Assembly: GCA_002297005.1 (NCBI GenBank)
Contig: DBIX01000024.1
Coordinates: 1-64,000 of the forward strand
Length of the DNA stretch: 64,000 bases
Direction of reading: 5' to 3'
DNA from: Cyanobacteria bacterium UBA791
GTDB lineage: Bacteria > Cyanobacteriota > Vampirovibrionia > Gastranaerophilales > Gastranaerophilaceae
Part shown: in pieces, positions 17,829 through 25,364 of the stretch
Layout of the letters: the number at the start of each line of letters is the position of its first letter
Numbering within the stretch: the first letter of the stretch is position 1
Notes under the pieces: model-generated
What the model saw: only the letters and a program-made list of their open reading frames with translations
Database searches by the model: none
What the model was told of the DNA's origin: nothing
Position numbers and translations under genes: made by a program

Positions 17829-19349
17829 TTATGCATTAACAAATGTGTTCTTAAATGATTCAAGATTTTTTGATAAATCTTTTTTATCATCGTCTGTTAA
17901 AGCTTCGCCATTATTTAATCTTTCGATTAATTGAGGCATATTAGCTGAATAGTAGTCAAACCAATCTTTTTTGAATTGGCTGATATTTTTATTTTCAATA
18001 TCATCTAATACACCTTCGTTAGCTGCAAACAAGATACTTACTTGTTGAGCAACGCTTAATGGCATATATTGTGGTTGTTTCAATACTTCAGTCAATTTTT
18101 GACCTCTTAACAATTGCTTTTTAGTTGCCGGATCTAAGTCTGATGCAAATTGAGCAAATGCTTCAAGTTCTCTGAATTGAGCTAAGTCAAGTCTTAATTT
18201 ACCCGCTACTTGTTTAATAGCTTTAGTTTGAGCTGCACCACCTACACGAGATACTGAAATACCTGCGTTGATGGCTGGTCTGATACCAGCGTTAAACAAG
18301 TTTGATTCTAAGAAGATTTGACCATCTGTAATTGAAATTACGTTAGTAGGGATGTATGCTGATACGTCACCTGCTTGTGTTTCAATAATAGGTAATGCTG
18401 TAATACTACCGCCACCTAATTTATCAGATAATTTTACCGCACGTTCTAATAATCTTGAGTGTAAGTAGAATACATCACCTGGGTAAGCTTCACGTCCTGG
18501 TGGTCTTCTCAATAACAAACTCATTGCACGGTAAGCTTGTGCGTGTTTAGTCAAATCATCATAAATGATTAAAACATGTTTGCCTTGTTCTAAGAAGCCC
18601 TCAGCGATAGCTGAACCTGAGAACGGTGCAATATATTGAAGTGGAGCAGCATCGTTAGCTGTAGCTGATACGATGATTGTATAATCCATAGCTCCATTAT
18701 TTTCTAATGTTTTTGCAAGTTGTGCAACTGTTGATGCTTTTTGACCGATTGCAACGTAAATACAAATTACATCTTGACCTTTTTGGTTGATGATTGTATC
18801 GATTGCAATAGCTGTTTTACCAGTTTGTCTATCACCAATAATAAGTTCACGTTGACCACGTCCAATTGGTGTTAATGCGTCAATCGCTGTTAAACCAGTT
18901 TGTAATGGTTGGTGTACTGATTTTCTTGCTACGATACCAGGTGCAACTTTTTCGATTGGCATTGTTTTATCAGATTTGATTTCGCCTTTGCCGTCTAATG
19001 GTTGACCTGTAGGGCTTACGATTCTACCAATCAATCCTTCACCTACTGGTGCAGAAGCAATTCTACCTGTTGTTTTTACAGTCATTCCTTCTTTGATGTG
19101 TTGGTAGTCACCCAAAATTACAACCCCAACATTGTCTTCTTCTAAGTTTAAGGTGATACCTAATGTTCCTTTGCCGTCTTGGAATTCTACCAATTCGTTT
19201 GACATTACGTTTCTTAAACCGTACAATCTAGCGATACCGTCACCGATTTCTAGTACTGTACCAATGTTAGAGATTTCTGTAACAGAGTCGTAATTTTCTA
19301 CTTTTGTTTTGATTATTGATGTTATCTCATCAGGATTAATTACTGCCAT
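17829..19349 (-). CDS. atpA: F1Fo ATP synthase alpha subunit
   Basis: This 506-residue, non-catalytic nucleotide-binding subunit of the F1 head has P-loop GDRQTGKTAIAIDTI near residue 171. It also has the signature PAINAGISVSRVGGAAQ near residue 363 and the conserved IYDDLTKHAQAYRAMSLLLRRPPGREAYPGD region, whose Arg contributes to the catalytic interface. The length and both ends are normal. It sits between delta and gamma in the operon. Confidence 0.98.
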   Translation of the reverse strand: MAVINPDEITSIIKTKVENYDSVTEISNIGTVLEIGDGIARLYGLRNVMSNELVEFQDGKGTLGITLNLEEDNVGVVILGDYQHIKEGMTVKTTGRIASAPVGEGLIGRIVSPTGQPLDGKGEIKSDKTMPIEKVAPGIVARKSVHQPLQTGLTAIDALTPIGRGQRELIIGDRQTGKTAIAIDTIINQKGQDVICIYVAIGQKASTVAQLAKTLENNGAMDYTIIVSATANDAAPLQYIAPFSGSAIAEGFLEQGKHVLIIYDDLTKHAQAYRAMSLLLRRPPGREAYPGDVFYLHSRLLERAVKLSDKLGGGSITALPIIETQAGDVSAYIPTNVISITDGQIFLESNLFNAGIRPAINAGISVSRVGGAAQTKAIKQVAGKLRLDLAQFRELEAFAQFASDLDPATKKQLLRGQKLTEVLKQPQYMPLSVAQQVSILFAANEGVLDDIENKNISQFKKDWFDYYSANMPQLIERLNNGEALTDDDKKDLSKNLESFKNTFVNA

Positions 19350-19359
19350 TTTCTACCTC

Positions 19360-19917
19360 TTATTTTATCATCTCTTTGCTTAAATCTTCTAATTTGTGTC
19401 TTAGCGAATTATCAATTACGCTATCACCAATTCTGATTACTAAACCTGCAATAATTTCTGCATCTTGTTCAAAATTAATCATTACAGATTTTTTAAGTTT
19501 TTCTTCTAATTTTTGTTTTAATCTGTTTTTAGCATCTTCTTTCATTTCTACCGCTGTAATAACTTCAACTCTTTCTAATCCTTTGATTAAATCAAGTTCG
19601 TGTTCATAAGCGTATACAATGTATTTGAAAGCTGAAAATCTGTTTTTATCGATTAAAACTTTAACAAAGTTTTTTACTGTTAAACTTATAGAGTCTTTAA
19701 AAATTTCATCAACGATGTCTTTTTTATCGTCAATACCAACTACTGGATTTGACAAAACTTCGTTTAAATCTGGTGATGATTTTAGAGTATCACTAATAGT
19801 TTTTAAATCTTTTAATATTTCATCAGATGTGATTACTCCAGCATTTTGTAATTCTACTAATGCTTGAGCATATCTTTTTGATACTACTAAAAATTTGTTT
19901 TGTGCTAATTCTGTCAT
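19360..19917 (-). CDS. atpH: F1Fo ATP synthase delta subunit
   Basis: This 185-residue stator subunit connects F1 to the b/b' stalk. The N-terminal helical domain contains SKRYAQALVELQNAG and the C-terminus GLVIRIGDSVIDNSLRHKLEDLSKEM, the best conserved part of the family. Its ATG overlaps the stop region of atpF by one base, indicating coupling. Confidence 0.94.
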   Translation of the reverse strand: MTELAQNKFLVVSKRYAQALVELQNAGVITSDEILKDLKTISDTLKSSPDLNEVLSNPVVGIDDKKDIVDEIFKDSISLTVKNFVKVLIDKNRFSAFKYIVYAYEHELDLIKGLERVEVITAVEMKEDAKNRLKQKLEEKLKKSVMINFEQDAEIIAGLVIRIGDSVIDNSLRHKLEDLSKEMIK

Positions 19918-20426
19918 TATAAGTTTAACCCATCTAATTTATCTATGCTTTCATTGATGTATTTATCTTGTAAAGCTTCATTGTTTCTTAAAGTGTCTTT
20001 AATGTGAGTTTTTGCAACTTCAAGAGAAGCCTTTGATGCTTTTTTCATCAATGTATTGTAAATAATTTTTTCTTCTGCATCAATAATCTTTTTAGCATTT
20101 TTTTCAATGCTCTCAGCTTGTTTTTTTGCATCTTCTGCAATCTTTTCGCTTAACTTAGAAGCTGTAACTTTCGCATCAGAAAGAATTGTTTCAACCTCTG
20201 TTGCTACATTTTTTACAGAGTCCTCTGCTTTAGCTAAATCCTTGATAGCAACCTCTTTTGCTTCTTTTGAGGCTTCAACCATTTGTTGAATTTTAGCTTG
20301 CAAGTTTTCGATAATCTTATTAACGTCAATTTTTTTGCAAAGGTATGCCAAAATTAACACAAAAACTACGAAGTTTAGTGTGTTAGATTCAACTATTACG
20401 TTCCAAAATTGTGCTAAATTTTCCAT
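19917..20426 (-). CDS. atpF: F1Fo ATP synthase b subunit
   Basis: This 169-residue protein has one N-terminal transmembrane helix (NFVVFVLILAYLCKK) followed by a long charged helix rich in Ala, Glu and Lys, the usual build of the peripheral stalk. It lies 5 bases after a second b-type gene; the pair forms the b/b' heterodimer found in cyanobacteria and some other phyla. Confidence 0.92.
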   Translation of the reverse strand: MENLAQFWNVIVESNTLNFVVFVLILAYLCKKIDVNKIIENLQAKIQQMVEASKEAKEVAIKDLAKAEDSVKNVATEVETILSDAKVTASKLSEKIAEDAKKQAESIEKNAKKIIDAEEKIIYNTLMKKASKASLEVAKTHIKDTLRNNEALQDKYINESIDKLDGLNL

Positions 20427-20431
20427 TTAAA

Positions 20432-20905
20432 TTATCCCTCTTGCATTATTTTGTTAATAGCTTCATTGTCAGCGTTTGAGATATTAACATTTTCACCTAA
20501 AATCTTTGATGAAATTGTTTCTGCTATACCAACGACATGTCCTTTAAGTTCTTCTGATACTTGTCTTGAGGTATTTGCTAATTCTTCTTTTTTAGCTTTA
20601 ACTTCTTCGTTTGCAACATTTTTTGCTTCAGCACAAACTTGAGCTTTTTCGTTTTTAGCTGTATCTGTAATGTCTACCATTGTTTTTCTAGCGTCACTAC
20701 CAGCTTTTGCAATTCTATCTGCTCTATCTTTTATTAAGGCTGAAGCTTTTTGATTAGCTGTATTTGCATCGTTATAATTTCCGTCTACAAATTGTTTTCT
20801 TTCTCTAACAATTTTGTCCAACGGTCTGTATAGTATTTGGTTCATTAAGATTACAAATACTATAAAACTTACAAATGATACTAAAAATGTTGCATTAAAT
20901 TCCAT
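20432..20905 (-). CDS. atpF': F1Fo ATP synthase b' subunit
   Basis: This 157-residue second stalk protein has the N-terminal helix FLVSFVSFIVFVILMNQILY then RPLDKIVRERK, the canonical junction of b-type subunits, and a long coiled helix. The position directly after the c subunit and before b is the place of b' (AtpG of cyanobacterial nomenclature). Having two distinct b genes is a lineage marker here. Confidence 0.92.
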   Translation of the reverse strand: MEFNATFLVSFVSFIVFVILMNQILYRPLDKIVRERKQFVDGNYNDANTANQKASALIKDRADRIAKAGSDARKTMVDITDTAKNEKAQVCAEAKNVANEEVKAKKEELANTSRQVSEELKGHVVGIAETISSKILGENVNISNADNEAINKIMQEG

Positions 20906-20933
20906 GTCTGTTCCTTTTTAGATTTTGACCTTA

Positions 20934-21179
20934 TTATACAAGACCTACTAATTTCATTGCGATGAATAATGCATATAAAGCACAAGCTTCTGATAATGCA
21001 GCACCCATTAGGAAGAAACCAACTGCTTTACCAGCGATTTCAGGTTGTCTTGAAATACTTTCTAATAAACCTTTTGTTGCGATACCGATACCAAGACCTG
21101 CACCAACTGCACCGAAACCGATTGCAACACCTGCACCTAATTGTGCTAATTCTGAAATTGTTTGAACTTCTGCTGTCAT
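20934..21179 (-). CDS. atpE: F1Fo ATP synthase c subunit (rotor ring)
   Basis: This 81-residue, two-helix hairpin has the polar loop SRQPE and the ion-binding Glu in helix two (ALSEACALY). Compared with sodium-binding rings such as that of Ilyobacter, the helix-one Gln is replaced by Ile and the Ser-Thr after the Glu by Ala-Cys, so proton coupling is predicted. The glycine-rich helix one (GAVGAGLGIGIA) is normal. Confidence 0.97.
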   Translation of the reverse strand: MTAEVQTISELAQLGAGVAIGFGAVGAGLGIGIATKGLLESISRQPEIAGKAVGFFLMGAALSEACALYALFIAMKLVGLV

Positions 21180-21215
21180 TTTTTTTCTCCTTTTATTTTA
21201 ATTTATTTTATATCT

Positions 21216-21902
21216 CTATTCTTCTTCATTTACGGCCATTGATACATAAGCGATTGTTAACATCATAAATACCAAGGCTTGAACGAAAGCTACAAATACT
21301 TCAAAGAACATTATTGGTAATGGTAAGAAGTATGCGAAGATACCTAACATTACGCCAACAAGTACTTCCCCTACGAATATGTTACAAAATAGACGAAGTG
21401 CCAAGCTGAATGGTCTTGTAATCATATCCAATAAGTCGATTAAGAACATTACTATACCAGGGAAACTAAGTCCGTGGTAGAAGAAATGTATACCTTTTTT
21501 CTTTATACCTACAATCAAGTAGTAGAATAATACGATGATTGCTAGAGCAGCAGTCATGTTAATATCGTTTGTTGGAGATGCTAATTCACCAGCTTTTAAG
21601 TGAATTAATCTCATTGGGATTTGACCCATTAAGTTTGCAACAACAATGAATAAAAATAATGATGCTGCAAGTGGAACATGTTTTCTTCCTTCTTCGCCAA
21701 TCATTTGATCGACTTGATCCCAGAAAAAGCCCATTACTGATTCGCAAAAAGCTTGTATTTTTGATGGTATTACTGATAATTTACGTGTCGCAACGAATGC
21801 AAATACTAAAATTACAGCCATGGCAACCCACATGGTCAAAACTGTATCCATGTTTACAGCTGAATTACCTATATATTCTACCCAATGTCCCTCTGTACTC
21901 AT
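21216..21902 (-). CDS. atpB: F1Fo ATP synthase a subunit
   Basis: This 228-residue membrane stator of the proton channel has five or six hydrophobic helices and the essential Arg in RPFSLALRLFCNIFVGE. The C-terminal QALVFMMLTIAYVSMAV is conserved. It heads the seven-gene atp operon. An AGAAGGG site precedes the ATG, and a good promoter lies 27 bases further upstream. Confidence 0.96.
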   Translation of the reverse strand: MSTEGHWVEYIGNSAVNMDTVLTMWVAMAVILVFAFVATRKLSVIPSKIQAFCESVMGFFWDQVDQMIGEEGRKHVPLAASLFLFIVVANLMGQIPMRLIHLKAGELASPTNDINMTAALAIIVLFYYLIVGIKKKGIHFFYHGLSFPGIVMFLIDLLDMITRPFSLALRLFCNIFVGEVLVGVMLGIFAYFLPLPIMFFEVFVAFVQALVFMMLTIAYVSMAVNEEE

Positions 21903-21928
21903 TTAATATACCCTTCTATTCTTCTTCC

Positions 21929-21957
21929 ATTATATATACCTAAATTTTAAATTGCAA
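21929..21957 (-). promoter_or_regulatory. Promoter of the atp operon
   Basis: On the minus strand TTGCAA is followed after 17 bases by TATAAT, 26 bases before the atpB start. The birA -10 box lies just to the right on the other strand, so the two divergent promoters are back to back. Confidence 0.7.
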
Positions 21958-21968
21958 AAATATTTTTT

Positions 21969-21977
21969 TGCTATAAT
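21969..21977 (+). promoter_or_regulatory. Extended -10 promoter element TGCTATAAT for birA
   Basis: TGC plus TATAAT ends 6 bases before the birA ATG, with no ribosome binding site between, the same geometry as at 8327, 60063 and 62324. A leaderless transcript is predicted. Confidence 0.55.
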
Positions 21978-21983
21978 TTCAAT

Positions 21984-22700
21984 ATGGCTATATTCAAGTT
22001 TAATAAACTAAATTCAACGAATTTACATTTGAAACAAAATTTTAACAATTACGAAAATTTTGATATTATTTTGGCTGAACATCAAACAAATGGCTACGGA
22101 CGTTTTAAGCGTGAATGGTTAGATTTGGGTGGCGATAATATTTTCATGAGTATTTGTCTAAAATTTGACGGCTTTAACGAAAATATTGTAGGAATTACTC
22201 AATATACCTCGTTAATGCTTGCAAAAACTTTTAAATTTTATGGCATAAACCCAACAATAAAGTGGCCAAATGATATTCATATTGAGGGTAAGAAAATTTC
22301 TGGTATTTTAGCAGAATCAGTTATTAGAAATTCAAAATTCTTAGGTATTGTTATGGGTTTAGGTATTAATTTAAATACTAACGATGAGATGTTTGATAAA
22401 GTTTCTCAAAAGGTTACTTCTTTAAATATAGAAACTTCTAAAAAATTTGATAAAACAGAATTCATAAATAATTTCATGCAAAATTTTGAGCATGACTATG
22501 AGGTTTTTCTTACAAGAGGGTTCGTAAATTTCAAAAATGAATACATTTCTTATCTAAATTGTATAGACAATGAAATTACAGTAAAAAACTATGATAAAAC
22601 GTTTACTGGCATCGCAAGAAGTGTAAGCGATAACGGCTTACTAATTTTAGAAACTGATGGAGAACTCCAAGAAATATCTGCTGGAGATATTGAATATTAA
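21984..22700 (+). CDS. birA: Biotin--[acetyl-CoA-carboxylase] ligase
   Basis: This 238-residue enzyme attaches biotin to the carrier domain of acetyl-CoA carboxylase. It contains the biotin/AMP loop NGYGRFKREW, the IKWPNDIHIEGKKISGILAE block and GLGINLN, with a small C-terminal SH3-like domain ending in the DGELQEISAGDIEY region. The N-terminal DNA-binding domain of bifunctional BirA is missing, so it is a pure ligase. It is divergent from atpB and convergent with the sigma factor gene, overlapping stops by 4 bases. Confidence 0.94.
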   Translation: MAIFKFNKLNSTNLHLKQNFNNYENFDIILAEHQTNGYGRFKREWLDLGGDNIFMSICLKFDGFNENIVGITQYTSLMLAKTFKFYGINPTIKWPNDIHIEGKKISGILAESVIRNSKFLGIVMGLGINLNTNDEMFDKVSQKVTSLNIETSKKFDKTEFINNFMQNFEHDYEVFLTRGFVNFKNEYISYLNCIDNEITVKNYDKTFTGIARSVSDNGLLILETDGELQEISAGDIEY

Positions 22701-23362
22701 TAATCAGTTTGATCTCTATTTTCTAAATATTCTCTAATGTAGTTAAGTGCAGATTGAACAATACGAGTAATTCTTGAAGAAGACAAACCAACTTGTCTTG
22801 CAATATCTTTTACTTGCATGTTTCTGTAAAAACGATACTCAACGATTGTTCTATCCTTTTGAGGAAGTTGTGCAATCGCTTCTTTTATCATTCTGCCCAT
22901 TTCAGTAATTTCTGCCGCTTCATCAGGCATCGCTTTTGTATCTTTTACAAAATCGAATGGTGAATCATTGTCAGAGCCAGCCATAGCTAAACTATCAATA
23001 GAAAGGATAGTTTCGTAAACAGCTTCTCTAACTTTAGATGGTGTAACAGTCATTTCGCCGTCTTCACCCTCTGTGAATTCTTCGCTTTCGCCCTCTTTTT
23101 TATGTTTTAAAGAGTACCATTTATAACGACTTCTAAGCTCGTTTCTAATAGCCCATCTTACGGCTGTACCGATGTATGCAGAATTATATTTTTCCAGTTG
23201 CTCTTCTGTTTTATCTTTAATCATTGATTGCACAGCAATAATACCAATGCTAACAAGTTCTTCGTATTCTACCATGTGACTAGGTATTCTACGTTGTTCT
23301 ATCTTAGCAACTTTCTGTACAATATCTATGTATTCTTTTAATCGTTCGTTACTTTGTATCAT
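22697..23362 (-). CDS. Sigma-70 family RNA polymerase sigma factor, FliA-like
   Basis: This 221-residue alternative sigma factor has region 2 around VEYEELVSIGIIAVQSMI and AYIGTAVRWAIRNELRSR. Region 4 is LPQKDRTIVEYRFYRNMQVKDIARQVGLSSSRITRIVQSAL, with a clear helix-turn-helix. A short, acidic, variable middle replaces region 3, and there is no region 1.1. The size and the position 24 bases after flhB, presumably in the same transcript, argue for a sigma-28 (FliA/SigD) that drives late flagellar genes. A general-stress or other alternative sigma factor cannot be excluded from sequence alone. Confidence 0.8.
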   Translation of the reverse strand: MIQSNERLKEYIDIVQKVAKIEQRRIPSHMVEYEELVSIGIIAVQSMIKDKTEEQLEKYNSAYIGTAVRWAIRNELRSRYKWYSLKHKKEGESEEFTEGEDGEMTVTPSKVREAVYETILSIDSLAMAGSDNDSPFDFVKDTKAMPDEAAEITEMGRMIKEAIAQLPQKDRTIVEYRFYRNMQVKDIARQVGLSSSRITRIVQSALNYIREYLENRDQTDY

Positions 23363-23386
23363 TAATTAAGAGCTCTGTTTTTTACA

Positions 23387-24451
23387 TTAATAATGTCTTT
23401 GTTTTTTTAAATTATAAACAAAAAGTAAAATTTCTGCAACTGCCTTGTATAATTCAGGCGGAATCAGCTGATTCACCTCTACCATTCTGTATAATGCACG
23501 AGCCACGGGAGCGTTGTCGATAACTGGAACTTGATGTTGTTCTGCGAGTTCAATAATCTGTCTTGCGATAAGCTCTGACCCTTTTGCTGTAAGCATTGGC
23601 GAATCCATAGATTCTTGGTCATATTTTAATGCACATGCAACGTGGAGAGGATTTCTAACAACAAAATCAGCCTCTGCAACGCTATCCATCATACCTCTAT
23701 GTAGCATTTGCATACGTCTTTGTCTTAGGGCTGCTTTAACATTAGGGTCACCCTCTGTGTTTTTATATTCATCCTTGATTTCTTTGAATGACATTTTTTG
23801 GTCTTTTAAAAATTTCCACTTTGTCATACCATAATCGGCAGCTGCAATTACCAAGAACGCTATACATGCTTTTGTGATAAAGTCTGTCATCAATTTACCA
23901 AACTCAATCATTACGGCAAAGTTATTATCAATTTCTGATAATCTTAAAATATCTGGCAAGTGACTTGAATAGCACATCCAACCGATATAACCCAGGATGA
24001 TAACTTTGACAATGTTTTTAAACAATTCAAATAGAGTTTTGATACTCATGATGTTTTTAAAATATTTTGTCGGATTAAGTTTATCAAGTTTTGGCATTAA
24101 TGGTGCTGTTGCAACAAGTGGTCCTACTTGTACGAAGTCTGCCATGATAGCAACAAACCAAGCTACAAAAAGAATTGGTCCGATGATTAAAATTGTTGGG
24201 ATTACAGCCATTGTAAGTGCGTACATCGTGCCTATGACATCAAGATTTGAGTTCGGTATCTGTTCATAAAGCAGGACGTATAATTTTGTGATTTGATGCC
24301 AAATAAAAGGTGCAAGTCCGTTTATTGTTGCAAACAAAACAAGTAATGATATTGCAGTTGAAAAATCCTTTGATTTTACAACTTGTCCTTCATCTCTGGC
24401 TTTTTTCAGTTTCTGCGGTGTCGCATCAAACTGTTTATCTTCATCACCCAT
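23387..24451 (-). CDS. flhB: Flagellar type III export protein FlhB
   Basis: This 354-residue export-gate protein has the N-terminal signature QFDATPQKLKKARDEGQVVKS, four membrane helices between about residues 28 and 215, and the cytoplasmic domain. The usual Asn-Pro-Thr-His self-cleavage motif reads Asn-Pro-Leu-His here (in FVVRNPLHVACALKYD); the Asn-Pro scissile pair and the His are kept. It controls the switch of export substrates in flagella. It is the first gene of a pair with a FliA-like sigma factor; no other flagellar gene is in the window. A non-flagellar SctU is less likely given that pairing. Confidence 0.92.
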   Translation of the reverse strand: MGDEDKQFDATPQKLKKARDEGQVVKSKDFSTAISLLVLFATINGLAPFIWHQITKLYVLLYEQIPNSNLDVIGTMYALTMAVIPTILIIGPILFVAWFVAIMADFVQVGPLVATAPLMPKLDKLNPTKYFKNIMSIKTLFELFKNIVKVIILGYIGWMCYSSHLPDILRLSEIDNNFAVMIEFGKLMTDFITKACIAFLVIAAADYGMTKWKFLKDQKMSFKEIKDEYKNTEGDPNVKAALRQRRMQMLHRGMMDSVAEADFVVRNPLHVACALKYDQESMDSPMLTAKGSELIARQIIELAEQHQVPVIDNAPVARALYRMVEVNQLIPPELYKAVAEILLFVYNLKKQRHY

Positions 24452-24492
24452 TGTTGTTTCCTTTTGTCCTTAAATATATCTTAAATAAAATA

Positions 24493-24524
24493 AATAATCC
24501 TTTCAAGTTAATGAAAGGATTATT
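24493..24524 (-). terminator. Terminator of deoC
   Basis: A perfect 13-bp stem (AATAATCCTTTCA/TGAAAGGATTATT) with a 6-base loop is followed on the minus strand by a T-rich but interrupted tail. It separates deoC from flhB. Confidence 0.75.
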
Positions 24525-24551
24525 AAGAAAGTTTTATTATTGTATTAGTAA

Positions 24552-25205
24552 TTAACCTGCTACAATTTTGATACCAGAGCTTGTACCAATACGAGTTGCA
24601 CCAGCTTCGATTACTGCAATAGCATCTTCTTTAGAACGAACTCCGCCAGAAGCTTTAACTTCCATACCGTGTGGAGCTACGATGTCGTGCATAATTTTAA
24701 CGTCTTCTGGTTTAGCACCAACGCCACCTTTTACGAAGCCTGTTGATGTTTTTACTAGGTTAGCACCAGCTTCTACGCATAATTCACATGCTTTAGCGAT
24801 TTCTTCTTTTGTTAATAAATCTGTTTCTAAGATAACTTTTAGGTTTTTGTCACCACAAGCTTCTTTAACCATTTTTACATCTTTTACGATATAATCATAA
24901 TCTTTGCTCTTCATAGCAGTTACGTTCATAACCATATCGATTTCATCAGCACCGTCTTCGATAGCTGTTTTAGCTTCAAATGCAGTAACTTCTGATTTGC
25001 TTGCACCTAAAGGGAAACCTACTACTGTAACGATTTTTACGCCTGAACCAGCTAAGTGTTCTTTTGCTAATGAAACGTATGCTGGATTTACGCAAACGCC
25101 TAAAAATTTATGTTCTTTTGCTTCATTAAATAATTTGATTAAATCATCTTTTGTGCAATCTTGTTTTAACAATGTGTGTTCTACATATTCGTTTAATGGT
25201 TTCAT
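24552..25205 (-). CDS. deoC: Deoxyribose-phosphate aldolase DeoC
   Basis: This 217-residue class I aldolase splits deoxyribose 5-phosphate into glyceraldehyde 3-phosphate and acetaldehyde. The Schiff-base Lys is in NLVKTSTGF and the second active-site Lys in EVKASGGVR; the DEIDMVMN strand and the VVGFPLGAS loop are present. It completes nucleoside breakdown together with deoB at 15.4 kb. AAAGAAAGGACGGAG precedes the ATG, and a terminator follows. Confidence 0.97.
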   Translation of the reverse strand: MKPLNEYVEHTLLKQDCTKDDLIKLFNEAKEHKFLGVCVNPAYVSLAKEHLAGSGVKIVTVVGFPLGASKSEVTAFEAKTAIEDGADEIDMVMNVTAMKSKDYDYIVKDVKMVKEACGDKNLKVILETDLLTKEEIAKACELCVEAGANLVKTSTGFVKGGVGAKPEDVKIMHDIVAPHGMEVKASGGVRSKEDAIAVIEAGATRIGTSSGIKIVAG

Positions 25206-25289
25206 ATAAACTCCGTCCTTTCTTTATGTTCTAATTTTAATATAAATACTATTTTTTCAAAATTATATATTTGTTTTTGTGTAATTTTG

Positions 25290-25306
25290 TTAAGATAAAA
25301 TCTTAA
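25290..25306. repeat. Perfect palindrome TTAAGAT-AAA-ATCTTAA
   Basis: Seven-base arms with a 3-base centre lie between the divergent deoC and GH13-like genes, about 60 bases before the latter's start. It may be an operator; two divergent sugar-linked genes on either side make that plausible, but the evidence is only the symmetry. Confidence 0.35.
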
Positions 25307-25364
25307 TTTAATGGTTTTTTGTTCCTTACTCATGCTAATATCGTTCTATCAAGTGGGGAGTATG

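Noticed and set aside
20934..21179. Possible sodium-coupled ATP synthase ring
   Set aside because: The Gln of helix one is Ile and the Ser-Thr after the Glu is Ala-Cys, so sodium ligands are missing.
20962..21268. Open frames on the plus strand opposite atpE
   Set aside because: They lie wholly over a highly conserved gene, lack ribosome binding sites and have no family resemblance; they arise from the Gly/Ala-rich complement.
22697..24451. Non-flagellar type III secretion locus
   Set aside because: Only flhB and a sigma factor are present; no secretin, needle or effector genes, and a FliA-like sigma factor is a flagellar partner.
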